Positions 20,932 to 30,811 are shown, numbered from the stretch's first letter. The stretch is DNA of 51,035 nt from Pseudomonadales bacterium (GCA_019090615.1 JAHRVQ010000061.1:1-51035); one strand, 5' to 3'. Notes: generated from the sequence alone by a model not told the origin. Translations and numbers: made by a program.

Positions 20932-20958
20932 AGGTTACCAGAGAGCCATTATGTAAAG

Positions 20959-21000
20959 TTAAACAAAAAAGCCCCTGACTATAGGGGCTTTTTTGTTTAA
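20959..21000. terminator. Bidirectional terminator between ssb and the DUF2723 gene
   Basis: An 18-bp perfect inverted repeat (20959-20976 with 20983-21000) has a GC core, AGCCCCT with AGGGGCT, flanked by A and T runs on either side, and a 6-nt loop. It ends in T runs in both directions, so it can terminate ssb and the convergent gene at 21068. Confidence 0.9.
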
Positions 21001-21067
21001 CAGTCTTCGGTCTGGGTTTAGTCACCGTTATTGAGTGAATCTGTGTAATCGTCATACAAAGGTGGAT

Positions 21068-23050
21068 TCAATTCAATTTTTGCCAGGCGGCATAGCCGGG
21101 GTTTTTGTTGTGCGGAAAGTACCCCGCTGAAATTGCCAGGTAGCTGTTTTGATTCGCCGCATCAAGCAGTGCTAAGTAGTAATAAAATAATGCCGCTTCA
21201 TAGTTGGGTGTTTCATCGGGGATATTGTCTATAAAAGGTGTTGCCATCGAAAGTAATAGCTGAACTTTTGGTCTGAACCGAGGGTTGCCCAATGCCACAG
21301 ACAATGTGGCAAAGGTTCCTGGGAAGGTGTATTGTAGTTGTGAAATTAACTCAATTTCCTCGTCGGATAAACCTGAGACGATAGACAATTGGAGTAAATG
21401 CAGACTGGCTGCATAGAGGAACTGGTGGGTAAAGTATAGGTCGTGGGGCTGGATGATTTTACCTTGAGTGTATTGCGCCAAGGATAGACCAAGAAAATCT
21501 CTATACTGTTTGTTGAGGCTTTTATACTCTATATTAGGCTGGTGTTGTAGATAAAGGCCGTATTGTTTTCCCGTCTCTAGCCAGTTTACGCCGATTGAAA
21601 ATACGGGTCTGTCGATTGCTAGTTTATCAACGAATTTTTTGAATTCGAGCATATTTTGGCCGACTATTTTGGTCTCAAAAAACAAATTTTTCGCATGTAA
21701 CAGGGTGACGTCAGGACGAATATTGCGCGCCTTATGGCGATACCCAATAGGAAAAGTTTGTGAATCAGACGAAACAATGAGCGCTGATTTTTTTGGCAGG
21801 CTGGTCAGGATAAGGTTCGCATAGTCGAATGCCAGCGTATCGTTAGCACGGTTGTTTTGCTGCCAATTGAGCATGCAAGACCAGCTACCGAGGCCAAATA
21901 AACAAGTTAAAAATAGCCGCCGAGTAATGGTTGTTTGCAGCTGTTGATAACAGGATTGAATGCCTGTGACGGTAAATATGATAAACACAATGATTGCGAT
22001 GAGCAGATAACTTGAGAAGACTGCCTGATATAAATAGTCGTAGTCAAAGCCTAACAACAGGCTGAGTAAAATTGTATGACAAAATAAGATAACGCCGAGG
22101 CCTGAGGCGAGGCTCAACATTTCCTGTTGGCTTTTCATGGCTTGCGAACATCTAGCTGGTTCAGCTTTTATTAGTCCGCCTTTTATTAGTCCTATGCGAA
22201 ATATACCAATAATGGCGAATAGACAAAATATAGGTCCATGCTGGAAAAAAACTGTTTTTACTGACCATGTCATAAACCGAAGCTTGTCCAGACTATCGGC
22301 AACATCCTGTTGATCCACCGCGGCAAAACTATCTCTTCTAATATAAGCAAGGAATGCTTGTAGGTTGTTAATGGGGCCTGAATAGGAGAATTCCGTAGTG
22401 GTTTGAAGCAGCCATAAATACGGCGTTAGACCGGCTATAAAACAACCGGCGAGAATGGCGAAAAACTTTGTTGGCTGATTGAGAAGTTGTTTCCAGTGCA
22501 AGGCGAATATGAGCACTAAGCCAGGAATACTTAAGATGAATAGTGGCCAATGATTCGCTAAACCTAGACCCAGGATAAGAGCGAGATAGTAGAGGCTTGC
22601 GGTAGTTTTTAATTGCTGGAAACGTATTGCCAGTAGCAACGCCAGCGCAGTCAGGAATGCATTGAGTGTATATACTTCAATGATAATTGCCTGGCTCCAG
22701 AAAGTGGTACTTGTTAACAGCAGTGCCGCGCCGAGTACGGCGAATAAATAATTCGCGGTTAGTTGTCTGAGGACAAGAAAAATGCAACTGGCGGTGGCAG
22801 CACCAAAAGCTGCGCTGATGCTATTGCCCAACAGCACAGGATTAATCGGCAGGCTTGAAAACAGGCTGCTGCAGAGAATAGAAAATAGCGGGTAGCCTGG
22901 TGGGTGGGCGATGCCGCCAAATTGACACACCTGGAGAAATAAGCCTGAATCTTCAAAGGTCACTGATCTCGGCATAGAAAGCCAGTACAGCAGATAACCC
23001 AGACAGAAAATACTAACGCAGGCGGTGAGATGTTTTTGTTGCTGGTTCAT
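21068..23050 (-). CDS. DUF2723 multi-pass membrane protein, glycosyltransferase-like
   Basis: This 660-residue protein has many hydrophobic segments in the first 400 residues and a soluble C-terminal region. The early stretch with FEDSGLFLQVCQFGGIAHPPGYPLF (about residues 32-56) is the hallmark of DUF2723, related to lipid-linked-sugar mannosyltransferases: an acidic residue in the first loop followed by HPPGYP. In that group, sugars are taken from polyprenyl phosphate at the membrane; the activity here is not proven. It follows uppP on the same strand after 45 bases, which suggests joint expression. A 15-bp duplication (22166-22195) encodes a repeated GLIK motif. Confidence 0.75.
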   Translation of the reverse strand: MNQQQKHLTACVSIFCLGYLLYWLSMPRSVTFEDSGLFLQVCQFGGIAHPPGYPLFSILCSSLFSSLPINPVLLGNSISAAFGAATASCIFLVLRQLTANYLFAVLGAALLLTSTTFWSQAIIIEVYTLNAFLTALALLLAIRFQQLKTTASLYYLALILGLGLANHWPLFILSIPGLVLIFALHWKQLLNQPTKFFAILAGCFIAGLTPYLWLLQTTTEFSYSGPINNLQAFLAYIRRDSFAAVDQQDVADSLDKLRFMTWSVKTVFFQHGPIFCLFAIIGIFRIGLIKGGLIKAEPARCSQAMKSQQEMLSLASGLGVILFCHTILLSLLLGFDYDYLYQAVFSSYLLIAIIVFIIFTVTGIQSCYQQLQTTITRRLFLTCLFGLGSWSCMLNWQQNNRANDTLAFDYANLILTSLPKKSALIVSSDSQTFPIGYRHKARNIRPDVTLLHAKNLFFETKIVGQNMLEFKKFVDKLAIDRPVFSIGVNWLETGKQYGLYLQHQPNIEYKSLNKQYRDFLGLSLAQYTQGKIIQPHDLYFTHQFLYAASLHLLQLSIVSGLSDEEIELISQLQYTFPGTFATLSVALGNPRFRPKVQLLLSMATPFIDNIPDETPNYEAALFYYYLALLDAANQNSYLAISAGYFPHNKNPGYAAWQKLN

Positions 23051-23095
23051 TGGTTTCGCATGTCCAGTGGTTTAGGCATGTCAAAGTTCTCTGCC

Positions 23096-23890
23096 TCAGG
23101 CAACTAACCATATCAGTAGGACGCCGAGCAGAAGTCGGTAAATAACAAACGGTAAAAAACCAATTCGATTGATGTAATCAAGAAATAATTTAATACAGAT
23201 ATAGGCGCTGATAAAAGCAACGCTGACACCTACCAGCAGGAAATGCCAATCGATGCTAACGTCAGATCGGATCAGATCTATAGATTTAAGCGTACTGGCA
23301 CCGGCAATGGCGGGAATGGCGAGTAGGAAAGAGATACGCGAAGCGCTTTCTCTGGTATAGCCCAAAAACAAAGCCAGGGTCATTGTGACGCCTGACCTTG
23401 AGGTACCAGGAATGAGTGCAAAACATTGCGAAATACCTATAAGTAGGGCGTCCCGCCAGCCCAGTTCGGTGGCAGGTTTTGTTTGTTGGCCAATTCTGTC
23501 GGCGATAAGAAGCAGCACAGCAAATAATAAAGTAGTAATAATAATGACATCGATGCTACGGAGCTCATTTTCGATTAGCCCTTTGAGTAGCAGCCCAGCG
23601 GGTATTATGGGCAAGCTGGCAATTAGCAGATTGATGCAGAAGCGACTTTCAGTGCTGGGGTGACCCTTTAAATGCTGTATAGAGGCCAGGCTCAAAGAGT
23701 AGATGTCGGCTCTGAAAAAACCAATGACAGCCAACAGGGTGCCAAGGTGTACTGCGGTATCAAAGGCTAAGCCCTGGTCCTGCCAGCCGAAAATGGCGGC
23801 GGGTAATATGAGGTGAGCAGAACTTGATATAGGTAAGAATTCTGTGATGCCCTGAATGAGCGCTAGCAGAATTGTTTGGCAATAGTCCAA
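23096..23890 (-). CDS. uppP: Undecaprenyl-diphosphatase UppP (BacA family)
   Basis: UppP removes one phosphate from undecaprenyl diphosphate so that the carrier can be reused for wall and surface sugar synthesis; overexpression gives bacitracin resistance. The 264 residues carry both family motifs: ALIQGITEFLPISSSAHLI near the N-terminus and PGTSRSGVTMTLALFLG (about residues 161-177). About eight membrane helices are expected. It is the upstream gene of a two-gene unit with the DUF2723 protein and is divergent from the LON-domain gene. Confidence 0.95.
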   Translation of the reverse strand: MDYCQTILLALIQGITEFLPISSSAHLILPAAIFGWQDQGLAFDTAVHLGTLLAVIGFFRADIYSLSLASIQHLKGHPSTESRFCINLLIASLPIIPAGLLLKGLIENELRSIDVIIITTLLFAVLLLIADRIGQQTKPATELGWRDALLIGISQCFALIPGTSRSGVTMTLALFLGYTRESASRISFLLAIPAIAGASTLKSIDLIRSDVSIDWHFLLVGVSVAFISAYICIKLFLDYINRIGFLPFVIYRLLLGVLLIWLVA

Positions 23891-24066
23891 GGGTAAGTCC
23901 CAGTTTGAAAACAGTAGTTTATAGATTTCTCAGGCAGTAATCACGATGGATGTATATTCTGGTCTGCGGTTTTTTATTGGTTATATAGAATGATTAAATG
24001 CCGTATTTGCGTAAATGGTGGTTAATCAGGGATTCACTGGGCCGGTTTGCATGGTACACTCAAGAA

Positions 24067-24663
24067 ATGGCTGAAATACCACTATTTCCATTACCCTTAA
24101 TACTCTTTCCTGGCGGTAAATTACCGTTGCAAATTTTTGAACCCAGATACCTGGATATGGTGAAAAGCTGTATGCGAGATAATGTGGGTTTCGGTATTGT
24201 ATTAATCAGGCAAGGTGCTCAGGTACTTCGGGGCAATCAGGCGCCGCTACCTAGTGTCGCTGGCCGGGGCACCTATTGTACGATTGTGGATTTTGATCAA
24301 TTGGACAATGGTCTGTTACGCATCACGGTAGAGGGTCAGGTTAAATTTTCCGTAATAAATCAGCATGAACAAGCAGATCGGCTGATGATGGCCAGAGTAG
24401 AGTTTGAACCCCTTGAAGACGAGACGCCAATACCTGCGAATAAGCAGCACCTGGTTAATTTGTTAAAGTCATTGCACCAGCATGAATCTGTAGCTGCGCT
24501 GGATCTTAAGGTGGATTTTGCTGATGCGCGTGATATTGGTTGCCGTTTAACAGAGTTACTGCCCTGCCCTAATGAGTTCAAACAGGACATGCTGGAGCTG
24601 GATAATCCGCTTGAAAGGTTGTCCGCACTGGAAAAACAACTGTTGAAGATGCAGGACAAATAG
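24067..24663 (+). CDS. LON substrate-binding-domain protein (no protease domain)
   Basis: This 198-residue protein corresponds to the N-terminal domain of Lon protease alone: MAEIPLFPLPLILFPGG at the start and LQIFEPRYLDMVKSCMRDN next. It has no ATPase or protease part, as in the stand-alone PUA-like/LON family common in Proteobacteria. The function of that family is poorly defined. The frame is open from 23998, but the conserved start is the ATG at 24067; the ribosome site is weak. It stands alone between divergent uppP and proA. Confidence 0.85.
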   Translation: MAEIPLFPLPLILFPGGKLPLQIFEPRYLDMVKSCMRDNVGFGIVLIRQGAQVLRGNQAPLPSVAGRGTYCTIVDFDQLDNGLLRITVEGQVKFSVINQHEQADRLMMARVEFEPLEDETPIPANKQHLVNLLKSLHQHESVAALDLKVDFADARDIGCRLTELLPCPNEFKQDMLELDNPLERLSALEKQLLKMQDK

Positions 24664-24665
24664 TC

Positions 24666-24743
24666 GGCTTTTAATAGCAGCTAAGCCAATCGAAGTTCGC
24701 CCGGTTATTTCTAATGCTGGCAAATAAGCGCTGCTTAAAAGCC
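24666..24743. repeat. Imperfect inverted repeat downstream of the LON-domain gene
   Basis: GGCTTTTAATAGCAGC (24666-24681) and GCTGCTTAAAAGCC (24730-24743) are inverted copies differing by a 2-base insertion, with 48 bases between them. No T run follows, so it is not a standard terminator. It lies in the 242-base gap before proA, which otherwise holds only a candidate -10. Confidence 0.45.
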
Positions 24744-24867
24744 ATGGTTCTGTCGATAGGCTGCATATCTCTGGGTCTTATTCTATCGTCCTGATTTGAG
24801 TTGAACGCGGCCTTAATTAACGCGTTGATTAATTTCCTGTGTATGCAGCTAGATGGAAAAAATTGAG

Positions 24868-24873
24868 TATAAT
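24868..24873 (+). promoter_or_regulatory. Candidate -10 element of proA
   Basis: A perfect TATAAT lies 32 bases before the proA ATG. No good -35 is seen at the right distance, so activator dependence or chance cannot be excluded. Confidence 0.4.
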
Positions 24874-24905
24874 GGGCATTAACTCGCGTTGTTATTGTTT
24901 AACTC

Positions 24906-26174
24906 ATGAACCTAAAAGATAAAATGCAATCCATGGGGATTGCCGCTCGCGCTGCATCTATTGAGATCAACAGAGCATCAACTCAGCAGAAAAACCAGGC
25001 TTTAGAGCATATTGCCAGGCAGATTGGTGACCAGCGTGAAATGCTCATGGCTGAAAACAGCAAAGATTTGCAGGCCGCAAAAGAAAACGGAATCAGCGAC
25101 GCAATGCTAGATCGGCTGACCTTCACAGAAGCGCGGTTTGATACCATGCTGGCAGGATTGAGACAGGTTGCAGGGTTGAATGATCCGGTAGGGGTTATTA
25201 CCGATCTTGCTTATCAACCGAGTGGTATCCAGGTGGGTAAAATGCGTACCCCGCTGGGCGTAGTTGGGATTATTTTTGAATCACGCCCTAATGTCACCAT
25301 TGATGCCGCCAGCTTATGCCTGAAATCGGGCAACGCCAGTATTTTGCGCGGCGGGTCAGAGGCAATCCATTCCAATCAGGCGCTAGCCACCTGTATTCAG
25401 GCCGGGTTGCAGTCAGCGGGATTACCTGCAGATGTGGTGCAACTAGTACCCACCACTGATCGCGCTGCAGTCGGCGAGCTCATCACTATGTCAGCTTATG
25501 TAGATGTAATAATTCCTCGCGGCGGGCTCAGTTTGACTCAGCGTATTGCTAATGAAGCCACCATACCGGTTATTAAACATCTTGATGGCATCTGTCATGT
25601 GTATCTGGATGATGACGCTAAGGAGCAGATGGCCATTGATATTGCCTATAATGCTAAATGCAATCGATATGCCGTTTGTAACGCCATGGAATCGTTGCTC
25701 GTATCAGCAAAGGTCGCTAAATCCATTTTGCCTAAGTTGGCAACCCGTTATATCGAAGCTGGGGTTGAATTAAGGGGCTGTCCTGAAACGGTTAACCTGT
25801 TGGCAGAGCGATGCGATGTGACGCCTGCGACAGAAGCTGATTGGGCTACTGAATATGTGGCGCCTATTTTGTCGATTAAAATTGTACCGGGCCTTGATCA
25901 GGCAATTAGCCATATTAACCGTTACGGGTCGAAGCATACCGATTCGATAGTTACAGAAAATTATTCCAGCAGTCAGCGGTTTATCAGAGAAGTAGATTCA
26001 AGCTCAGTTATGATCAATGCATCGCCACGGTTTTCTGATGGCCTTGAATATGGACTGGGCGCTGAAATCGGTATATCTACTGATAAACTGCACGCTCGAG
26101 GCCCAGTTGGGTTAGAAGGTCTGACTTCGCAAAAATACGTGGTATTTGGGGCGGGGCATGTCCGCCCCGGATAA
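24906..26174 (+). CDS. proA: Gamma-glutamyl phosphate reductase
   Basis: ProA reduces gamma-glutamyl phosphate to glutamate semialdehyde with NADPH in proline synthesis. The 422 residues (E. coli 417) have the aldehyde-dehydrogenase fold, with [25 protein letters not shown] (about residues 119-143) and the catalytic cysteine in the [12 protein letters not shown] segment. proB is not adjacent. The end overlaps the nadD start by 17 bases, so the two are translationally linked. Confidence 0.96.
   Translation: MNLKDKMQSMGIAARAASIEINRASTQQKNQALEHIARQIGDQREMLMAENSKDLQAAKENGISDAMLDRLTFTEARFDTMLAGLRQVAGLNDPVGVITDLAYQPSGIQVGKMRTPLGVVGIIFESRPNVTIDAASLCLKSGNASILRGGSEAIHSNQALATCIQAGLQSAGLPADVVQLVPTTDRAAVGELITMSAYVDVIIPRGGLSLTQRIANEATIPVIKHLDGICHVYLDDDAKEQMAIDIAYNAKCNRYAVCNAMESLLVSAKVAKSILPKLATRYIEAGVELRGCPETVNLLAERCDVTPATEADWATEYVAPILSIKIVPGLDQAISHINRYGSKHTDSIVTENYSSSQRFIREVDSSSVMINASPRFSDGLEYGLGAEIGISTDKLHARGPVGLEGLTSQKYVVFGAGHVRPG
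26148..26168 (+). promoter_or_regulatory. Hairpin with the nadD start codon in its loop
   Basis: GGGGCGG (26148-26154) pairs with CCGCCCC (26162-26168), a 7-bp all-G:C stem with the loop GGCATGT that contains the nadD ATG (26158-26160). The left arm is also the only Shine-Dalgarno-like stretch. Ribosomes finishing proA would melt it. A role in coupling is inferred. Confidence 0.5.
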
Positions 26175-26829
26175 TCTGGTAGCTTGTGATAAACCTGCCC
26201 TGGTTATTTACGGAGGAACCTTCGATCCAGTACATTTTGGTCACCTTCGGTCTGCTATGGAGGTAGGTCAGGCGCTGGGTGCTGCAAGCGTTAGATTGCT
26301 GCCCTGTTATTTGCCTGCGCATCGTGAAGCCACAACCAGTACCGCAGAACAACGACTGGCAATGCTCAGACTCGCTGTTCGGGGAGTAGATTATTTAGAA
26401 ATAGATGACCGAGAGCTGGTCCGTAAAGGTTATTCGTATAGTGTCGATACGCTCAAAGAAATTCGTCATGAGGTAGGTCCAGAAAGGTCAGTATCAATGG
26501 TTATCGGGGCTGATGCATATATGCAGCTGAATACCTGGCATCAATGGCAGAAGATTACTCAGCTGGCCCATCTAGTGGTGTTGGAGCGACCTGGGTATGC
26601 TGCCGGTTTAGTCCCGCCGGCGATTATTGACTGGGTTGAAGATAAGCTCGCTGTAGATCCATTATGTCTGGCGCAACAAGCGGCTGGATTAGTCTGCCAC
26701 CTAAGGCTAAATCAATTTGAAGTTTCGGCCACCAAAATTAGAAGCATTGTTCTACAACAGGGTACAATTAACTATCTATTACCGAGCCGTGTGATTGAAT
26801 ATATTAACCAGCAGGGTTTATATCAATAA
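26158..26829 (+). CDS. nadD: Nicotinate-nucleotide adenylyltransferase
   Basis: NadD joins ATP and nicotinate mononucleotide to make deamido-NAD. It is 223 residues: [17 protein letters not shown] near residues 17-33 with the nucleotidyltransferase HxGH-type motif, and SATKIRS near the end (the ISSTxxR motif). The frame extends to a TTG at 26146, but the ATG at 26158 is preferred. It overlaps proA, and the start lies in a stable hairpin. The nadD-rsfS-rlmH-mrdA-rodA order is widespread in gammaproteobacteria. Confidence 0.94.
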   Translation: MSAPDNLVACDKPALVIYGGTFDPVHFGHLRSAMEVGQALGAASVRLLPCYLPAHREATTSTAEQRLAMLRLAVRGVDYLEIDDRELVRKGYSYSVDTLKEIRHEVGPERSVSMVIGADAYMQLNTWHQWQKITQLAHLVVLERPGYAAGLVPPAIIDWVEDKLAVDPLCLAQQAAGLVCHLRLNQFEVSATKIRSIVLQQGTINYLLPSRVIEYINQQGLYQ

Positions 26830-26870
26830 GTTGGCTCTGTGGAACACTAGAAAGGAGAACGCATTCATCA

Positions 26871-27227
26871 ATGTTAGCCATTGAATTAAAACAGTTGGTT
26901 CTGCACGCACTTGAAGATATTAAAGGCAATGATATTAATTGCATTGACGTTATGGGTAAAACCGTAATTGCAGATTATATGGTCTTTGTCAGCGGTACTT
27001 CTAATCGGCATGTGAAAGCCCTGGTGGGTAATGTTGTTGTAGAGGCAAATAAGGCAGGTATTAAACCTATAGGTATCGAAGGGTTACAGCAGGGCGAGTG
27101 GGTGCTGGTAGATTTGGGTGATATATTAATCCATGTAATGCAGCCTTCAGTGCGTGATTTTTATGATATTGAAAGTTTGTGGGATATTAGCCCGTCGGTG
27201 GATGGGAGCACGGTTGTTGAATGTTGA
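26871..27227 (+). CDS. rsfS: Ribosomal silencing factor RsfS
   Basis: RsfS binds L14 and blocks subunit joining in slow growth. It has 118 residues with the DUF143 fold, including the KGNDINCIDVMGKTVIADYMVF region and the DLGDILIHVMQPSVRDFYDIESLW signature near the end. AGGAG precedes the ATG. The stop overlaps the start of rlmH. Confidence 0.95.
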   Translation: MLAIELKQLVLHALEDIKGNDINCIDVMGKTVIADYMVFVSGTSNRHVKALVGNVVVEANKAGIKPIGIEGLQQGEWVLVDLGDILIHVMQPSVRDFYDIESLWDISPSVDGSTVVEC

Positions 27228-27684
27228 GCTATTAGCCGCAGGGACTCGATCGCCCGATTGGGTGACCAAGGGTGTTAGCGAATATCAAAAGCGCTTGCCG
27301 AGGGAGTGGTCCTTCCAATTGAAGGAAATCCCCGTTGCTAAACGACATAAAGGTGAGCCAGTAGGTATTCAGAAAAAGGCGGAAGGTGAGAAAATGCTCG
27401 CCTTGCTAAAACCTGATAGTCGTTTGATTGCGCTTGATAGCCGAGGATCTAACTGGAGTACCGAAAAGTTAGCGCAAAATTTTGGCCAATGGCAACATGA
27501 TTATCGGTATGTGTATTTTATGGTTGGCGGGCCAGATGGCCTGGCAGATAAATGCCTGGAGGTTGCCAACGATACCTGGTCTCTATCTCGATTGACCTTT
27601 CCACATTTTGTGGTTCGAATACTGCTTGCTGAACAATTTTACCGAGCCTGGGCAATATTGAATAACCACCCCTATCATAAATAG
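27217..27684 (+). CDS. rlmH: 23S rRNA pseudouridine-1915 N3-methyltransferase, TTG start
   Basis: RlmH is a SPOUT-family methyltransferase that modifies pseudouridine 1915 of 23S rRNA in 70S ribosomes. With the TTG at 27217 the product is 155 residues, the same as E. coli, starting MNVELLAAGTRSPDWV. The end, RLTFPHFVVRILLAEQFYRA plus NNHPYHK, holds the knot and SAM site. The open frame reaches 27154, but GGGAG at 27204-27208 and family alignment favour TTG. It overlaps rsfS by 11 bases. Confidence 0.93.
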   Translation: MNVELLAAGTRSPDWVTKGVSEYQKRLPREWSFQLKEIPVAKRHKGEPVGIQKKAEGEKMLALLKPDSRLIALDSRGSNWSTEKLAQNFGQWQHDYRYVYFMVGGPDGLADKCLEVANDTWSLSRLTFPHFVVRILLAEQFYRAWAILNNHPYHK

Positions 27685-27695
27685 TTTGGCATAGT

Positions 27696-29648
27696 ATGGT
27701 TGAACCGCTAGTACTCAAGGATCATGGTGGCGAAAGTCAGATTTTCTTTGATCGTATAGTGCTTGGTTTTGGCCTGTTATTAGTAGCCACGCTGTTTTTA
27801 GTGGCGCGGATGTTCTATCTGCAAATCGTCCAGCACGAAATATATATTACGCTGGCAGACAACAACCGTATTCAGTTGCAATCACTGCCGCCTATCAGGG
27901 GGCTTATTTACGATCGTAACGGTGAACTATTAGCAGACAATGTGCCTACCTTCAGTCTGACAATTACCAAAGAGCGGGTCAAAAATATGGACGCTATTAT
28001 AGCGGACATTGATACCTTAATTGGGCTAAGCGCTGAACAGGTAGCGTCTTTTAAGCGGCGTCTAAAAAGACGTAAAAGGCCATTTGAATCAGTGCCGATT
28101 CGGTTTCGTTTGTCGCAACAGGAAATTGCAAAAATAAGTGTTAACTCTTTTGCGCTTATTGGTGCTGAGGTTGAAGCTAAGCTAGTGCGCCATTATCCAC
28201 AGGGCGCATTGATGGCGCATGCGGTAGGTAGCGTAAGGCGGATAAACGAAGAAGATGTTAAAAAGCTGGATCCAGTCGCTTATTCAGGTACTGATCATAT
28301 TGGTAAGATTGGCGTTGAAAAATTCTATGAAAATCGATTGTTAGGTAACGTTGGCCACCAGCGAGTAGAAATTGATGCCCGTGGTCGGTTAATGAAGATA
28401 CTCGATGCCACAGCACCGGTGGCAGGAAACGATCTTCGCCTGACGGTTGATGTTAGCCTGCAGCGGGCCGCCAACGAATTTCTTGGTGCCAGGCGCGGCA
28501 CAATCGTCGCTATCGAGCCTAATACGGGCGGAATTTTGGCGCTGGTGAGTAAACCCTCCTATGATCCCAACCTCTTTGTTACAGGGATTGATTTTAGTAC
28601 CTATGCAAAATTGCGCGATTCTCCAGATGTGCCTTTGTTTAATAGAGCGTTACAGGGGCAATATGAACCAGGATCGACATTAAAACCCTTTATTGGTCTG
28701 GCGGGATTAGTAACGGGTGTGGCGAGTAGCGATTTCACCATAGACGACCCGGGCTGGTTTCGCCTGCCTAAAAACAAACGTTTGTATCGAGACTGGAACT
28801 GGACCAAGGAGGGTTACGGTGGCCACGGTAAGGTGAATTTGGAAAAGGCCATTTATCGCTCCTGCAATATATATTTTTATCAGCTGGCAGTGAAATTGGG
28901 CATTGATCGGCTCCATGATCAACTGGCATTATTTGGCTTTGGTGTTAATACTGCGATTGATTTACCAGAGGCACGCAGTGGCTTATTGCCTTCCAGAGCC
29001 TGGAAGCTCGGTTCCCGAGGTCAGAGTTGGTATCCTGGCGACACGGTAAATATTGGTATTGGGCAGGGCGATATCCTGGTGACACCCTTGCAAATGGCCA
29101 CAGCGGTCGCGATTCTAGCCAATCGTGGCCGGGTAGTAGCGCCGCATTTAATGCGCCGGGCACAGGCCTCCGTACCAAAGTTGCCCAATGTAGATCAGGT
29201 GCCGCAAGAGGCCTGGGATCTGATAATCGGCGCGATGGAGAAGGTTGTGCATCGAGGTAATCAGGGTTTTAATGAAAATGGGACCGCATGGGCCTATATT
29301 GGGCAGGATATTAGTTATCGGATGGCAGGTAAATCGGGTACTGCGCAGGTAGTAGGTATTGCCCAGGGAGAAGAATATGATGAAGAACTACTCAATGAAA
29401 GACAGCGTAAGCATGCCTGGTTTGTGGCTTTTGCACCAATTGAGAAGCCGCGTATCGTATTAGCTGTACTGGTGGAAAATGGTGGCGGTGGGAGTAAAAT
29501 TGCATCGCCAATTGCCCGCCAGGTCATTGATTTCTATTTGCAAAATAACCCCCCCAATAAAATGGCCAACAAGGTTCCTGTACCACTGCTTAATAATAGC
29601 GGCCGCAATATGGCAATAAACCGAGTTGATCAGGTGGTTAAGAGATGA
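27696..29648 (+). CDS. mrdA: Penicillin-binding protein 2 (elongasome transpeptidase)
   Basis: PBP2 cross-links peptidoglycan during side-wall growth with RodA and MreB. The product is 650 residues (E. coli 633). It has a short cytosolic N-terminus, one membrane segment (about 27-47), a dimerisation region with PPIRGLIYDRNGELLADNVP (about 66-85), and the transpeptidase domain. That domain carries SxxK in PGSTLKPF, SxN in SCN and KSG in AGKSGTAQV. It overlaps rodA by four bases. Confidence 0.97.
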   Translation: MVEPLVLKDHGGESQIFFDRIVLGFGLLLVATLFLVARMFYLQIVQHEIYITLADNNRIQLQSLPPIRGLIYDRNGELLADNVPTFSLTITKERVKNMDAIIADIDTLIGLSAEQVASFKRRLKRRKRPFESVPIRFRLSQQEIAKISVNSFALIGAEVEAKLVRHYPQGALMAHAVGSVRRINEEDVKKLDPVAYSGTDHIGKIGVEKFYENRLLGNVGHQRVEIDARGRLMKILDATAPVAGNDLRLTVDVSLQRAANEFLGARRGTIVAIEPNTGGILALVSKPSYDPNLFVTGIDFSTYAKLRDSPDVPLFNRALQGQYEPGSTLKPFIGLAGLVTGVASSDFTIDDPGWFRLPKNKRLYRDWNWTKEGYGGHGKVNLEKAIYRSCNIYFYQLAVKLGIDRLHDQLALFGFGVNTAIDLPEARSGLLPSRAWKLGSRGQSWYPGDTVNIGIGQGDILVTPLQMATAVAILANRGRVVAPHLMRRAQASVPKLPNVDQVPQEAWDLIIGAMEKVVHRGNQGFNENGTAWAYIGQDISYRMAGKSGTAQVVGIAQGEEYDEELLNERQRKHAWFVAFAPIEKPRIVLAVLVENGGGGSKIASPIARQVIDFYLQNNPPNKMANKVPVPLLNNSGRNMAINRVDQVVKR

Positions 29649-30781
29649 GCCAGGATTTCGTTAGACAGTTATCAGGTGCAAGCTCATTAAGTAAGCGATT
29701 TGGTGGTCGAAGTGTGTTTCATATTGATATCCAGTTGTTATGCCTGCTGGTGCTAATTGTTAGTTATGGCTTGCTGGTTCTCTACAGCGCGGTAGGGCAG
29801 CGTATGGAACCGGTTATTGCACAAACGACCAAGATCGGGGTGGCGTTTGTGGTAATGATTGTAATGGCGCAAATATCACCGGTGGTATATCTGCGGTTTG
29901 CGCCCTGGTTATTCTTAATGGGTATTGTGTTTCTGGTGCTGGTCATTTTTTTTGGCATTACAGTGAATGGTTCGCAACGATGGTTGCGTATACCCGGGGT
30001 GTTTTCATTCCAGCCTTCGGAAATTATGAAGTTGGTCGTGCCAATGATTCTTGCCTGGTATTTTCATGATCGACATTTGCCGCCACGATTAAAACATCTT
30101 TTCTGGGCCGCTGTAATGATTGCGATGCCAGCAATATTGATTGGCATCCAGCCCGATTTGGGTACCGCCATAATTATTGCTGCATCGGGCATGTTGGTAC
30201 TTTTTTTGGCGGGTATATCATGGCGTTATGTTGTGGTGGTGCTGGGTGGTGTGCTGGCTTCATTGCCTGCCCTGTGGTTTTTAATGCGAGATTATCAGCG
30301 TCAGAGGGTATTGATGCTGCTTGACCCTGAAAGTGACCCACTGGGTGCTGGCTGGAATATTATCCAGTCAAAAACAGCCATTGGCTCGGGAGGATTGTCC
30401 GGTAAAGGGCTGTTTCAGGGTACCCAGTCACATCTGGATTTTCTTCCTGAAAGCCAGACAGATTTTATTATCGCCGTGCTGGCTGAAGAACTCGGTTTGA
30501 TTGGTGTGGTGGTGTTGCTAATTCTTTATGTCCTGTTGATGGGGCGTGGGGTAATAATTGCGGTCCAGGCCCAGGATACCTTTGGCCGTTTGCTGACCGG
30601 GGCTATTACATTCACCTTTTTTGTTTATGTATTTGTGAATATTGCAATGGTCAGTGGCATCTTACCGGTTGTGGGTGTTCCTCTACCGCTGGTGAGTTAT
30701 GGCGGTACATCTATTCTGACGATCTTTGCTGGTTTTGGCATAATTATGTCGGTGCACACCCACCGTCGCATTACTCTTTGA
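29645..30781 (+). CDS. rodA: Rod shape-determining peptidoglycan polymerase RodA
   Basis: RodA is the SEDS glycosyltransferase that polymerises lipid II in the elongasome, paired with PBP2 encoded just upstream. The 378 residues give about ten membrane segments. SEDS motifs include FQPSEIMKLVVPMILAWYF, the extracellular SHLDFLPESQTDFI and the final LPLVSYGGTSILT. Its ATG overlaps the mrdA stop, giving balanced expression of the two partners. mltB follows after 30 bases. Confidence 0.97.
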   Translation: MSQDFVRQLSGASSLSKRFGGRSVFHIDIQLLCLLVLIVSYGLLVLYSAVGQRMEPVIAQTTKIGVAFVVMIVMAQISPVVYLRFAPWLFLMGIVFLVLVIFFGITVNGSQRWLRIPGVFSFQPSEIMKLVVPMILAWYFHDRHLPPRLKHLFWAAVMIAMPAILIGIQPDLGTAIIIAASGMLVLFLAGISWRYVVVVLGGVLASLPALWFLMRDYQRQRVLMLLDPESDPLGAGWNIIQSKTAIGSGGLSGKGLFQGTQSHLDFLPESQTDFIIAVLAEELGLIGVVVLLILYVLLMGRGVIIAVQAQDTFGRLLTGAITFTFFVYVFVNIAMVSGILPVVGVPLPLVSYGGTSILTIFAGFGIIMSVHTHRRITL

Positions 30782-30811
30782 TTTGATCACTTACTTCGGC
30801 GCTGTTCTGAA

